Of a stretch of 64,000 bases of DNA, positions 55,005 to 64,000 are shown one piece after another. The DNA comes from Diphasiastrum complanatum. Its lineage: Eukaryota; Streptophyta; Lycopodiopsida; Lycopodiales; Lycopodiaceae. Every line of letters begins with the position of its first letter. Position 1 is the stretch's first letter. The position numbers were made by a program, and so were the translations under genes. Location: contig CM055098.1 in NCBI GenBank assembly GCA_029204225.1, forward strand, positions 12,173,552 to 12,237,551, read 5' to 3'. The notes below the pieces were generated by a model. It was not told the DNA's origin. It searched no databases and saw only the letters and a program-made list of their open reading frames with translations.

Positions 55005-55177
55005 TTGAATGTTGCATTAATATTATGAACGTAGATCAGCAGTGTCTGACTACACTCTGGAGGACTGTAGGAGTGATTCAGCCGGCAGTGTCCCCCCAAC
55101 GATCGCATCTGAACTCCATCCGAGTCGCAAGAGAGTCGCGGTTGATTTGCCTTCACGACTGCTTCGATTCTCATCAG
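55005..55177 (+). repeat. 3' end of the 5' LTR, 55-58 kb Copia
   Basis: Ends CTCATCAG before the PBS. It matches 58588-58757 with scattered changes and a small indel in the CCCCCC run. Confidence 0.75.
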
Positions 55178-55217
55178 TGGTATCAGAGCATATCACACTC
55201 TTCAGTGGTATCAGAGC
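55178..55217 (+). other. Duplicated primer-binding site
   Basis: TGGTATCAGAGC occurs at 55178-55189 and again at 55206-55217, each preceded by TCAG and followed by ATAT. The 28-bp spacing looks like a local tandem duplication. A Copia element normally has one. Confidence 0.85.
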
Positions 55218-55320
55218 ATATTATCATGTTATATTCTAACATAGCCAAGAAGCTAGCAGATCCAGGAGGCCAAGCATTCAGACAAACAACCATCAACAAG
55301 GGAACAGACTCCAAGAAGTA

Positions 55321-56133
55321 ATGACTTCAATCAGAAGCATGCAAAGCAAGATCTGCACAATACTTGATTCTTCAAGATCTAACTTTCTAGCCTGGAAAGC
55401 TAAGACATCTTTGATATTCAAGGGCGAAGGACTCTTCTCCTGGGTGGATGGCACGGAAGAAATGCCTATGACAACAGGCAAGGAGCTACGTGAATGGAGG
55501 GAGAAAAACGACAAGGCAGTAGCCTTGCTATCATCTTCCATCGAAGATAGTCTCACACTTGACCTGGCTACACTCTCCAAAGCTAAGGAGATGTGGTATG
55601 CATTACTCACTAGATTTCAGACGAAATTAGGAAGTCAAATCATGATGCTAGAAGATCAGCTGACGAATCTACAGTGGGATGGAAAAGACCTCACTTCCAT
55701 CATAAGGAAGATGAAGGATCTGTTTCTATCACTACATAACTCTGGAGCAAAGAACGTTGTGTCAGTTGAGAAGCATCTCACACACCTGTTGAGAGCCTTA
55801 CCCAGATCATTCCAGACAACAAGAACCCTGCTCGTGAAAGATCCTACCATGAACATCGAAAAGGAAATTGTCGAGATTCGAGAGGAAGTCGAGGTCAGAG
55901 AAAATCTTGATCACAAAGATGGTTCTGACCAGGCCCTCTACGACAACAAAGAAAAATCCAAAAAGCAATTCAAGCCTAAGAGGGAGCTGAATCAGAGGCA
56001 GGATCGTGATCAACAAACAAAGGGAACCAGTAAAGGCAACTGGAAGAGCAAAGGGAGGTCAAAGCAACAAGGTGTAGATAAGAAGACTTGCGTGAGATGC
56101 AAAAGAGACAGACATATAGTAGATACATGCTAG
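55321..56133 (+). CDS. Copia GAG, 55-58 kb element
   Basis: 270 codons: FLAWKAKTSLIFKGEGLFSWVDG, a UBN2-type body with LNDQL-like MLEDQLTNLQWDGKDL and LLRALPRSFQTTRTLL, a basic tail, and a first zinc knuckle C-V-R-C-x4-H-x4-C near the end. A TAG (56131-56133) follows. The same frame continues past it with a second knuckle C-I-H-C-x4-H-x4-C (about 56158-56199). The original GAG thus had two knuckles and the stop is a later mutation. Confidence 0.85.
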   Translation: MTSIRSMQSKICTILDSSRSNFLAWKAKTSLIFKGEGLFSWVDGTEEMPMTTGKELREWREKNDKAVALLSSSIEDSLTLDLATLSKAKEMWYALLTRFQTKLGSQIMMLEDQLTNLQWDGKDLTSIIRKMKDLFLSLHNSGAKNVVSVEKHLTHLLRALPRSFQTTRTLLVKDPTMNIEKEIVEIREEVEVRENLDHKDGSDQALYDNKEKSKKQFKPKRELNQRQDRDQQTKGTSKGNWKSKGRSKQQGVDKKTCVRCKRDRHIVDTC

Positions 56134-57496
56134 CTCAATCCCAAGATTGAGTGTATCCATTGCCACAAGAAGGGTCATGCAGCCATGGATTGCCGCCAGA
56201 ACTCGAGAAACAAATCAACACAGAACAGACAGGAGAACAACAACAGTTCATCCTATATCGAGGAGCCCGAGAGCTCCAAGATGGGTGAAGAAAAAAATGA
56301 ACAAAAACTGTTTGACCACCTACATCTATGAAGATGTGTGCACAACATCAACATTTGACACACATGAGGTGATTCTAGACTCAGGAGCCACCTCACACTT
56401 TGTGACATCCAGACGAATAATGTCTGATTTCAGAAGTGTAGATCCCTCAAGATTCATAGTTCTTGGAGATGGATCTAGACATCAAGTGAACAGTATTGGT
56501 TCACTATGGCTCAACACCAATGGCAGAGACAGACGACTCGAAGACGTTCTGTTTGTGCCTACTCTGCAACAAGACTTTCTCTCTATAGCAAAAATAATAG
56601 ATGCAGGGATGCGTGTGACATTTTTTGATGAAGCATGCAACGTGATTGACGTCAGTACCAGTAATTTGGTCGCTCAAGGCAGAATGAAAGAGAACCTATA
56701 TCATCTGAAGGTACGCCTACCTGTAGATCAGGTGCATCAGACTCATGACGACTCACCAGACACTCTGTGGCACAGAAGACTCTGCCACATGAACTCAATG
56801 GCACTTTACCAAGCAAGCCATCATGGAGCGATAACAGGGGTCAGCATCTCGAATGCAACCAGTTTGATCACCTGTGATGCATGTTCGAAGGGCAAGATGT
56901 CACGCACACCATTCATCAAAGACTCCTACAAGACAACAAATATTCTGAAACTAGTGCACTCTGACATCTGCGGACCATTCAATGTGATCTCAGTAGGAGG
57001 TTCAAAGTATTATATGACCTTTATTGATGACTATAGTAAATTTGCCAGAGTGTATTTTATTCAGAATAGATCTGAAGCAGTTGATAAATTCATAGAATAT
57101 GTGAATTGGACTGAAAGATGTACAGGCAGCAAAGTGAAGCAGATCAGAACAGATCGAGGTGGCAAATACATCTCGAATTGCTTCACTGACCTCTGCAATG
57201 ATCGTGGCATCATTCAAAGAAGGACTACAGTCTACACACCGCAGCACAATGGTGTTGCTGAACAAAAGAACAAGACCCTCATGGAAGCAGCCAGATGTAT
57301 GATGGCCTACTTGAAGCCTCCAAGGGCACTGTGGGCTGAAGCAGTAGCTACAGCCGCATACATTCAGAACAGACCAGGCAAGTCTAGTGTCCCACACACG
57401 ACACCACATGAGCTATGGCGGGGTAAAAAGCCCAACCTGTCTCACGTCAGAATCTTTGGTTGTGCAGCTTATGCACACATATTTGATAAACTTTAA
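56134..57496 (+). CDS. Copia protease and integrase, 55-58 kb element
   Basis: The open frame starts at 56147, but its first part is out of frame relative to GAG; the true frame switches near the A-run at about 56289. PR has VILDSGATSHFV. IN has the finger WHRRLCHMN and CDAC, then HSDICGPF, RTDRGGKY (Glu to Lys after the catalytic Asp and Gly pair) and HNGVAEQKNKT, giving D, D and E. HVRIFGCAAYAHIF leads to a TAA (57494-57496). IN core is complete in this copy. Confidence 0.85.
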
Positions 57497-58303
57497 AAGA
57501 ATCTTGATGAGAAAGCTGAGCAGGGATTTTTGGTAGGTTATGACAACAATTCGTCATACTACAGAGTCTACAAGCCAGACACGAACACTGTGAAAACAGT
57601 GAGAGATGTCAGATTTGATGAGAGCAGGACAATGGCCAATGACGATCTTGTTAGCTACAAAGTTTTGGAGAGACAATACTATGACATGCCGACAATGACA
57701 GAGGGAGCAGAGGATGAACATGAAAATGAAAATTTTTGAGTCGTCTCCCATTTGAGCGACGAATCTGACGAAGAAAGATTCAAAAGGCAACCTACCACCA
57801 TAGTTCTTGTAAACCAAGATGGTTCCGGACCGAGCGGAGCAGACAAGGGAAAAGGCATAGCTGTTCCAGGAGGATCTCCTAGAAGGTCGACAAGACCACG
57901 AAGAGCGCCAGCAATATATGTGCCAGACAGCTCAGCTTCCACATCAGAAGAGTTCTGTAGATTCAGTGACGAACCACAGATATTCGAGAAAGTGATTGGC
58001 AATCTAGAAAAGGACAGATGGATACAAGCCATGAACGAAGAGATGGAGTCCATGAGGAAGAACCAGGTATGGACGTTGGAGCCATAACCACATAAGTGCA
58101 AGACTGTCAAATAAAAATGGGTCTTCAAGCTCAAATACGGACCAGATGGGAACATCACAAAACACAAGGCAAGACTGGTAGCAAAAGGTTTTTCTCAGAG
58201 ATACGGTATTGACTACTCTGAAACCTTCTCTCTTGTTGTCAAACATTCATCCCTATGTCTGTTATTTGCATATGTAACAGCTTATGACCTCAAGATCCAC
58301 ATT
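57497..58303 (+). pseudogene. Copia IN C-terminus to RT N-terminus, 55-58 kb element
   Basis: Continues from the TAA with GFLVGYDNNSSYYRVY and VRDVRFDES, a stop near 57737, then an acidic to basic linker (57752-58087) ending VWTLEP and a stop. RT begins with KWVFKLKYGPDG, KHKARLVAKGFSQ and GIDYSETFS. At least three stops interrupt it. Confidence 0.8.
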
Positions 58304-58540
58304 GTGGATGAGAAGACAGCCTTCTTGCATGGCAAACTAGATGAAGAGGTCTATATGGATCAACCCCCAAGATATATCTCGAATTCACTTCCTGACTATG
58401 CATGCATAATGCATAGAAGCATCTACGGTTTGAAACAATCAGCCCAACAATGGTACAAGAAGAAAGATCAAGCCCTGAAATCATTAGGATTCAAGCCTCT
58501 GTTGGTTGATTCCAATGTATATGTTAGAGTTACAGATGGG

Positions 58541-58542
<2 letters not shown>
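58304..58542 (+). pseudogene. Copia RT, truncated before the active site
   Basis: EKTAFLHGKLDEEVYMDQPPRY, IYGLKQSAQQWY and VDSNVYVRVTDG are present. The frame then runs into the CT repeat and LTR sequence, so YVDD and everything after it is missing. Confidence 0.85.

Positions 58543-58579
<37 letters not shown>
58543..58579 (+). repeat. CT dinucleotide microsatellite
   Basis: 37 bases of pure CT exactly at the point where RT coding is joined to LTR sequence. Confidence 0.95.
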
Positions 58580-58585
<6 letters not shown>

Positions 58586-58784
58586 AATGCAGAATGCTGC
58601 ATTAATTTTATGAACGTAGATCAGCAATGCCTGACTACACTTTGGAGGACTGTAGGAGTGATTCAGCCAGCAGTGTCCAACGATCGCATTGGACTCCATC
58701 TGAGTCACAAGAGAGTTGCGGTTGATTTGCCTTCGTGACTGTTTTGATTCTCATCAGTGGTATCAAAGCATATCACACTCTTCA
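58586..58784 (+). repeat. Second LTR end with degenerate PBS
   Basis: Copy of 55005-55177 that continues through TGGTATCAAAGC (58758-58769) and the next 15 bases of the internal region. A true 3' LTR would not carry the PBS, so this is the 5' end of another copy or a product of rearrangement. Confidence 0.8.
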
Positions 58785-59061
58785 AAAATTTTATAGGATT
58801 ACAAATGAAAGTGTTAAAAAGCTTATGTTAGTTCTCAAGTTAGATGAATCATTAGTAGTAAAGAGACAAAAATTGGAAAGGGTTAGTGTGACACTCAGGA
58901 ATGGAGCATTGTCCAATACGACAAACTCAGAGGGCTTAAATTTTAGTGTGCAATCCGAAAATAACATATGCTGGCTAGCAGCTTTTGTGGTAGTATCATT
59001 TTTTAAGTATCTAAATAATAATATGTTTAATCAAGCAGTACTAAAAATTCTTTTAATATAA
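58785..59061 (+). CDS. Hypothetical open frame after the Copia element
   Basis: About 92 codons from the LTR edge, with VKKLMLVLKLDESLVVKRQKLERV and a hydrophobic CWLAAFVVVSFF. No family recognised. It may be an exon fragment of a gene split by the insertions, or chance. Confidence 0.2.
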
Positions 59062-59775
59062 TTGATGATTTTACGTTTTGGACAGGTTTGAAAAGATGAA
59101 ATTTTACAGGCAATTGTTTTTGTCTCTTACACATACTGAAACTATATAATCAATTTAATAAGAAATTTCTTAAATTGATTCCAAAGATAGAACTACTATG
59201 TGGAATGTCTTCAGACCCATATCATAAATGTTCTCAAGCCATTTTTTCCTAACTACATGTATGGAACAAATTTAACAAAGATACATGATATGATGAATCA
59301 TGCACTTGCTATGGAGCACTTATCTACAGATTAAGCTAACAAACAATGGTGGAAAGTCACTACTCAACAAAGCCCTACTTTTATTAATCAACAACTTTTA
59401 TGCCAGTGATATGGTTCTCTTTGCTTCCTTGGAATTCCATGGACGTCTTCAATCATGGTGAGACATCATTCAAGACTTTCTTGTTGTGAAAAACTAAAGT
59501 AACATCGAAAGAACCGATTGAGTCGCACAGAAAGGTGTTGGACATAGAGCTTTTGGAGCTAGACAAACTTCATGATCAACTGAAGTCCTTCAATTCTAGG
59601 TCATCCAACTCTCCTGGTAGAGATTTGCCTTCTATGAAGGATGATCTAAAGGTTCAAAGAAAAAGAATACAAGCTACTCAAGCTATGCTCAACCAGCGGC
59701 GTATCATCTCTATTTGTGCCTGGACGGTTGCTATTATTTTTCACTTTCCTGATTTGCAACCTAAATCTTATCAGT
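59062..59775 (+). other. Unassigned stretch with one short ORF
   Basis: The frame 59535-59777 (80 codons, LELDKLHDQLKSF, then a basic and a hydrophobic part) has no family I recognise. No other content. Confidence 0.35.
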
Positions 59776-59875
59776 AAGTGATTAATTACAAATAATCAAT
59801 AATTAGCAATGGTAAGCAATTAGTGATTAGTAGTAATAAAAAATTAATTATCAATAATTAGTAATTAGTAATGTC
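59776..59875 (+). repeat. AT-rich short repeats
   Basis: Repeated AATTAGTAAT and AATCAATAATTAG phrases, low complexity. Confidence 0.7.
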
Positions 59876-59937
59876 TTAGCGAGTAGTTTGAACATGGAAC
59901 CAAATCTATGAAAGCTCATATGCCGAACTATCGCAAT

Positions 59938-60320
59938 AGATTTGCTTTCTTGATCTTGCTGATTTGTCTATCACAGGAATAAAATTGTTTTACTGATTTG
60001 ATCATGCTGATTGTCTTATCACATAATGATGGATTTTCTTTTCTGATCATGTTGATTGTCCTGTCACATAATATATTTGTTTTACTGATCTCATCATGCT
60101 GATTAACCTATCATGTAATGATAGATTTGCTTTCCTGATCTTGTCAATTTTTCTGTCATAGAATAGAATTGTTTTACTGATCATGCTGATTGTCCTGTCA
60201 CATAATGATCAATTTGCTTTCTTGATCATGCTGATTGTCCTGTCACATAAAAGATTTGTTATACTGATCTCATCATGCTGATTGTCTTGTCACGTAATGA
60301 TAGATTTGATTTCTTGACAT
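59938..60320 (+). repeat. Minisatellite with alternating unit types
   Basis: Eight and a half copies of a 43-50 bp unit centred on TGATCATGCTGATTGTCCTG and TCACATAATG. Odd copies carry a GCTTTCTTGATC-type start and even copies a GTTTTACTGATC-type start, so the true period is a dimer of roughly 90-95 bp. Confidence 0.85.
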
Positions 60321-60752
60321 TAGGAGAAATATGGGCTCAAAATGGGCCCTTTAAAAAATTTCACTTTAGAGAGAGGTTACGTAGAGAGAGAATGCGAACC
60401 GATAACTTCTGGTCACCGTTTTTTGAGTTTCCGGCCTTGCTCGATGGTTAACTTTAGACAATAGTTAGTTAAGCATGAGATGTAATAACTTCTCTTCATG
60501 CTTGTTCCAAAATTCGGGACTAGAGCTTTAAGATTGAAAATCTAGGTGTGCTCAATGCAAAAACTGAAGCGGGAGTAGTAGAACTTTTGAAATCACTATA
60601 TGCTTATAGTGAAATATGAGGTGGGACAATTTTTCAATGCGACATAAACATTACCGTAAGTAAGGTATGCTAGATCTATTCATATTGATTTATTGTAGTT
60701 TGAAACATTTACGGATTGTAGCTTTTAACAATGGCAATGTTCCATTTGCATA
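60321..60752. other. Unassigned stretch
   Basis: No coding or repeat signal seen. Confidence 0.4.
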
Positions 60753-61466
60753 TTGCTCTTCCGATGGAATGCACTCCAATTATCAAGAAAAATGCGAATA
60801 GAGAATGCTACTGCAATAGTTAGAGAATTGAGAATGAATAATCATATGAATATAGATTTGTGGGTGGATGGATCAATTTATCCTAATGATCCAACTACAA
60901 ATTTGTGTCCAGATTTAAAGTCTGTAATTCATCTTCTCATATTTGAATGTTTAAGAAACAGCTGATTACTTGGATAGTGTCAAAGGTTGCATGATATTGG
61001 AATGCATAGCATATCTTGTCTTAATCAACAATTACAGTTTGCTAATCAACAATTGCAACATGCAAATCAACAATTGCTTCAGTATGTGCAACACACTAGT
61101 GCTGAAAACAATGCACTCAAGAATGATATGTCAGAGTTGAATGCTACAGTCACTACTATTCGGGGATCAAACCAAGAATTGTTAGAATCCATGGAAAAGT
61201 TGCGATCTGAGAGTTTAAAATTTGTTGTTGATATAAAAGTTGTAAAAAAGGTAATGATGAAGAGAAAAAGAAAGAGAGTACCGATGAAGAATATTGATGA
61301 CTTATCTACACATAGCGGCAATCAAAAAAAAGAATTCGAGCATTCAAGTATGTTGTCATATAAACTGTTTATTTGATTTGTATATGTCATTTAAGATTAA
61401 TTTGCACTTGATAACATGGATTATTTATTTATTAAACATAATTTGAATTTCATATGCTTGTTGCAG
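60753..61466 (+). pseudogene. Coiled-coil gene remnant, paralogue 2, with intron
   Basis: NIDLWVDGSIYPNDP (compare NCDLWADGSLYPIDP at 53.4 kb), HLLIFE, then stops near 60963-60977, then a Gln-rich coil built from an eight-residue repeat (FANQQLQH, HANQQLLQ), more coil, and KNIDDLSTHSGNQKKEFEHSS. A GTATGT donor at 61348 and GTTGCAG acceptor ending at 61466 bound a 119-bp intron at the same codon position as in paralogue 1. Family unknown; both copies look dead or incomplete. Confidence 0.55.
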
Positions 61467-61830
61467 ATCATGTTTGGTGGCAAAGAACTATTTAACAGAT
61501 CGTTCATGCATTGGATCATCTTAAGTCATGTTTTACCAAGAAATTCAGCAAAGGAAATGATGAAAAATGCTCAGTCTAAAAAAAAAGAAAAATGAAATTA
61601 CGGAGACTGTTTTGATTAAGGTTCAATCATATTTGGATGCAAATGTGATACAAGGTATGTGATGTATCTGAAATTAGCAGAAATGTTTATTCTACTTTTT
61701 TTTTAGAATCGCTAAAAAAGCTTTTTCCCAAGTGATGGTGAAGAAAATTTATCTTCCACGTCCATATCGGGTAAGATTTGAGATCATGTTCATTCAGAAC
61801 ATTTTCATAAGATGGAGCATTTTGAAATAG
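61467..61830. other. Unassigned stretch, possibly downstream exons of paralogue 2
   Basis: Short open pieces follow the intron acceptor but no frame is maintained. Confidence 0.3.
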
Positions 61831-61987
61831 CCGATATCGATTCCATGCGAGAGGACAAGTGCTTCATAGGAACAGCGCGCATTGATTCAATACTCCAATA
61901 TGGCAAATCATATATCGGATCAACATGTCCGTCCCAAAAAAAGATTTTTCAACTTGGACTACACGCGTTGATTCGCTATTGGAATCC

Positions 61988-62077
61988 ATTATGAATCATC
62001 AAAGCTCGCTTCGGGAGACTCCTCATACATCCAAAGCTTAAAAAAGTCTGCCGAAACAAGCTTTGATGATTCATAAT
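61988..62077. repeat. Hairpin 1
   Basis: Arms 61988-62020 and 62045-62077 pair at 30 of 33 positions around a 24-base loop. The outer 19 bases (ATTATGAATCATCAAAGCT) pair perfectly. Confidence 0.85.
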
Positions 62078-62213
62078 GTGTTCTAATATATTTTCAATGT
62101 GTCTCAGATATCGGATCAGTGCGCTTGATAAAAAAAAAGTTATTTTTCACTTGGATTGCGCACGTCAAATTGCTATTGCAAGAAATTTTTTTTTTTTGAA
62201 ATTATTGGACCCC

Positions 62214-62304
62214 ATTATGCATGATCAAAGCTTGATTCGGTAGACTCTTCATAATGTCCAAAGATACGCAGAATCTATCGAGTCAAGTTCTGATCATTCA
62301 TATT
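62214..62304. repeat. Hairpin 2
   Basis: Arms 62214-62248 and 62270-62304 pair at 28 of 35 positions around a 21-base loop. It is a diverged copy of hairpin 1, 226 bases downstream, set between the same motif copies. Confidence 0.8.
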
Positions 62305-62941
62305 CCATTCAATATCGGTTCAGTGCGCGAGAATAGCCCCTCTGGTTTACACATCCAGTATATGTGCGTCGATTTGCTATTGGGTAAAATAATGGCCGTT
62401 GGAATTTTTCAAAATTATAATGATTGGATATAAAAAAAGGTTAGATATTTATAGCTTAACCTTGTCAATTTCAGCAATAAATTGTAGATGTGACCATACT
62501 TTTGTAGAATTAATTGTAGATGCTACCATATTTTTGTAGAAATTAATTGTGGTTGTTATTATCGACTAATTATTTTGATGAAACATGGCTATTTAGTTTG
62601 ATTTGATTCAGAAGCCTCTTAATATCTCGAAGTAATCATCAGCATAATCCGAGCCTTGGACATCCAAACCACCACGTATGCAATCATTTCAAATTTTTTT
62701 TATATATACAGATGGACGACGCTGAATTTTTTTTGGCTTAAAATTCTTATCGTTCTCTACTTCCATGCGGTATCGATTCAGCACGCCCGAAGCAACCTAC
62801 CTGCATTCCGCTTTTACTCGCGCGTGCCCATTTGTTATCAGGTATCGGTTTGGTTAAGTTTAGGTATCAGTTCGACGCGCTCGACCTGGCTTCTGATCTT
62901 GAGTTCTCCTTCTTTGCGCGCTGATCCGATATTGGATACTA

Positions 62942-63320
62942 ATGGCGCGAACTAAGCAAATAACACGAGTCCACCCTGGTGGAATCCCAATCACAGGAGG
63001 GGGTTAAGGAAATGCACCACCACCGCCTCATCCACCACACCTCCTCCTAGGCCAAGGGGCAATGCCAAACACTTTTTCAATTGGCTTGCACTACAAGACC
63101 TAATCTAAAAGAAGTTAACATTTAATTGTGTTTTTTTTTTTTCATAATCAAATTCCTAATAACTAATCTTGATTAATAACATTTAAGTGTTTTTGTTTTT
63201 TTCAGTTTAAATGTCCGAAGGTCTCCCCAATGGAGATAATGCACTTCAGACAGGAGACCATAAAGCTTGTGATCAAAAATTCATATCCAGTTGCAATGGC
63301 AGAGTGTTCTCCACCCAAGC
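62942..63320 (+). pseudogene. Possible histone H3/CENH3-like remnant
   Basis: An ATG 7 bases after the motif array opens MARTKQ, and R8 and the GG at H3 positions 12-13 also match the H3 tail (9 of 13 residues). A TAA follows after 21 codons, then a Pro/His-rich stretch. After a TTTTTTTCAG acceptor-like site (about 63205), 63206-63320 encodes F-K-C-P then EIMHF, ET, LVI and SY, in the order and spacing of the H3 alpha-N helix; H-F at this place is closer to plant CENH3 than to H3. The histone-fold core was not found. Broken and partial; chance similarity cannot be excluded. Confidence 0.4.
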
Positions 63321-63935
63321 TACTTCCAGCTAGAAAAATGGATTCATAGATCATAGATAGTTGATACTAATAAGAAGTTGGTCTGACTTGATGTGGATGA
63401 GACACATGTACAGAAATTTTTTATAGAAATATACTTACAGTTTTTTATGGTTGTTCTTACTTGTTTGTTTTCTTGTTATTAATTCAGGTTATTATTCATT
63501 TATCTTCAATTTCTACGGTTTTTCGACATGTTTGTTTTTCATAGCCTTGGTTTGCCTTGCCTTTACCATGGTTTTTTTTGGATAAGTTCAAAAAGATGAT
63601 CTGATTGAACCTTTGCCACAAGCAATCCAAACATGCGACATACGTTTACTTAGATTTGTTGCAGCAAAGCTTTGATCAGATAATCTTTAGAACATATCCA
63701 AATATGCCAAGACAAGGACAATACAGACCAAGGCAATGAAGACAAAAAATACAACCGATATATCCGAGACTTCAACAAGTGCAAGTGTCAATTCGATATC
63801 TGATTGTAGTGGTCACTGGAGTTCAAGTGACCGAAGATCTCTCCAATGGAGATAATGCATTTCCTGCAGGAGACAATGAATCTTGTTATTGAAAACTCAT
63901 ATTATCTAGTTGCAATTACATTGTGTTTTGCACCA
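63213..63935 (+). repeat. Duplicated exon-like segment
   Basis: 63213-63320 and 63829-63935 are copies, 616 bases apart. Read in the same frame, many differences are at third codon positions (TCC/TCT, CAC/CAT, GTG/GTT, ATC/ATT), and both encode PMEIMHF-QET--LVI-NSY. The second copy has a TGA in place of Cys near its start. Confidence 0.7.
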
Positions 63936-64000
63936 TGGAAATGGAGATCATAGAAATGAAAGAGCCTTATGGAAAAAGTGGTTCATATATTTTCAAAAAT
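63321..64000. other. Unassigned right edge
   Basis: Apart from the second exon-like copy (63829-63935) nothing was recognised. A histone-fold C-terminal half was looked for and not found. Confidence 0.4.

Larger units (their letters stand above)
55005..58784 (+). mobile_element. Truncated Ty1/Copia element
   Basis: Plus-strand element with LTR end (to 55177), PBS, GAG, PR, IN and the first half of RT. The catalytic RT motif, RH and 3' purine tract are missing. RT is cut at a CT microsatellite (58543-58579), directly followed by a second copy of the LTR end plus PBS (58586-58784). A family of its own, different from the others in the window. Confidence 0.85.
61831..62935. repeat. Array of a 17-20 bp motif in both orientations
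   Basis: Consensus ATATCGGATCAGTGCGC on the plus strand at 61832, 61911, 62108, 62311, 62770, 62841 and 62863, and its reverse complement (GCGCGTTGATTCGCTATTGG type) at 61875, 61963, 62157, 62364, 62820 and 62916, all degenerate. Plus and minus copies alternate, giving imperfect palindromic units of about 75 bp. Family unknown. Confidence 0.7.

Noticed and set aside
59380-59470. LINE reverse transcriptase motif (FYASDMVLFAS)
   Set aside because: It resembles YADDMVLLA but lacks the second Asp, and no other LINE RT or endonuclease motif is nearby.
59938-60320. CRISPR-like regular repeats
   Set aside because: There are no unique spacers between units, the repeats are diverged minisatellite copies, and the DNA is clearly plant nuclear.

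Overview
The window is nuclear DNA of a land plant. Nearly all of it is LTR retrotransposon sequence of the Ty1/Copia superfamily: polyproteins in the order GAG, protease (PR), integrase (IN), reverse transcriptase (RT), RNase H (RH), with primer-binding sites reading TGGTATCAGAGC, the usual plant Copia complement to initiator tRNA-Met. The one intact host-type gene (50335-52062, minus) resembles the plant-specific GIL1/IRKI (DUF641-related) family. I cannot name the species. No rRNA, tRNA, CRISPR or prokaryotic feature was seen.

Layout. 1-2610: 3' half of a decayed plus-strand Copia element. 2640-3396: GAG fragment of a second one. 3397-24623: three tandem copies (A left-truncated, B and C complete) of a 7.57 kb composite unit. 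Each unit joins a minus-strand Copia element to rearranged pseudogene pieces of the GIL1-like gene that lies intact at 50-52 kb. 24624-30448: sparse DNA with a Copia remnant at 27.5-29.1 kb. 30449-36879: a young, complete Copia element (655-bp LTRs with 4 differences by eye, perfect 5-bp target duplication) whose only visible defect is one amber codon inside IN. 36896-49217: a large, apparently non-coding LTR element with unusual AGTT...AACT LTR ends. A GAG-retaining element with eroded pol (37518-42791) is nested in it, and its right LTR is broken by a small inversion. 50335-52062: the GIL1-like gene. 53.3-64 kb: two paralogous coiled-coil gene remnants sharing an intron position, a truncated Copia element between them, a minisatellite with two-step periodicity, a remarkable array of a 17-20 bp motif in both orientations with two hairpins (61.8-62.9 kb), and just downstream of it degraded exon-like pieces resembling a histone H3/CENH3 gene.

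How the parts relate. The tandem unit shows a TE and a gene fragment amplified together, and differences among the copies fit one unequal crossover. The nested elements give a relative order: the large non-coding element first, the GAG-only element inside it later (about 2.8% LTR divergence by eye), the complete Copia most recently (about 0.6%). All divergence figures are hand counts from the printed sequence.
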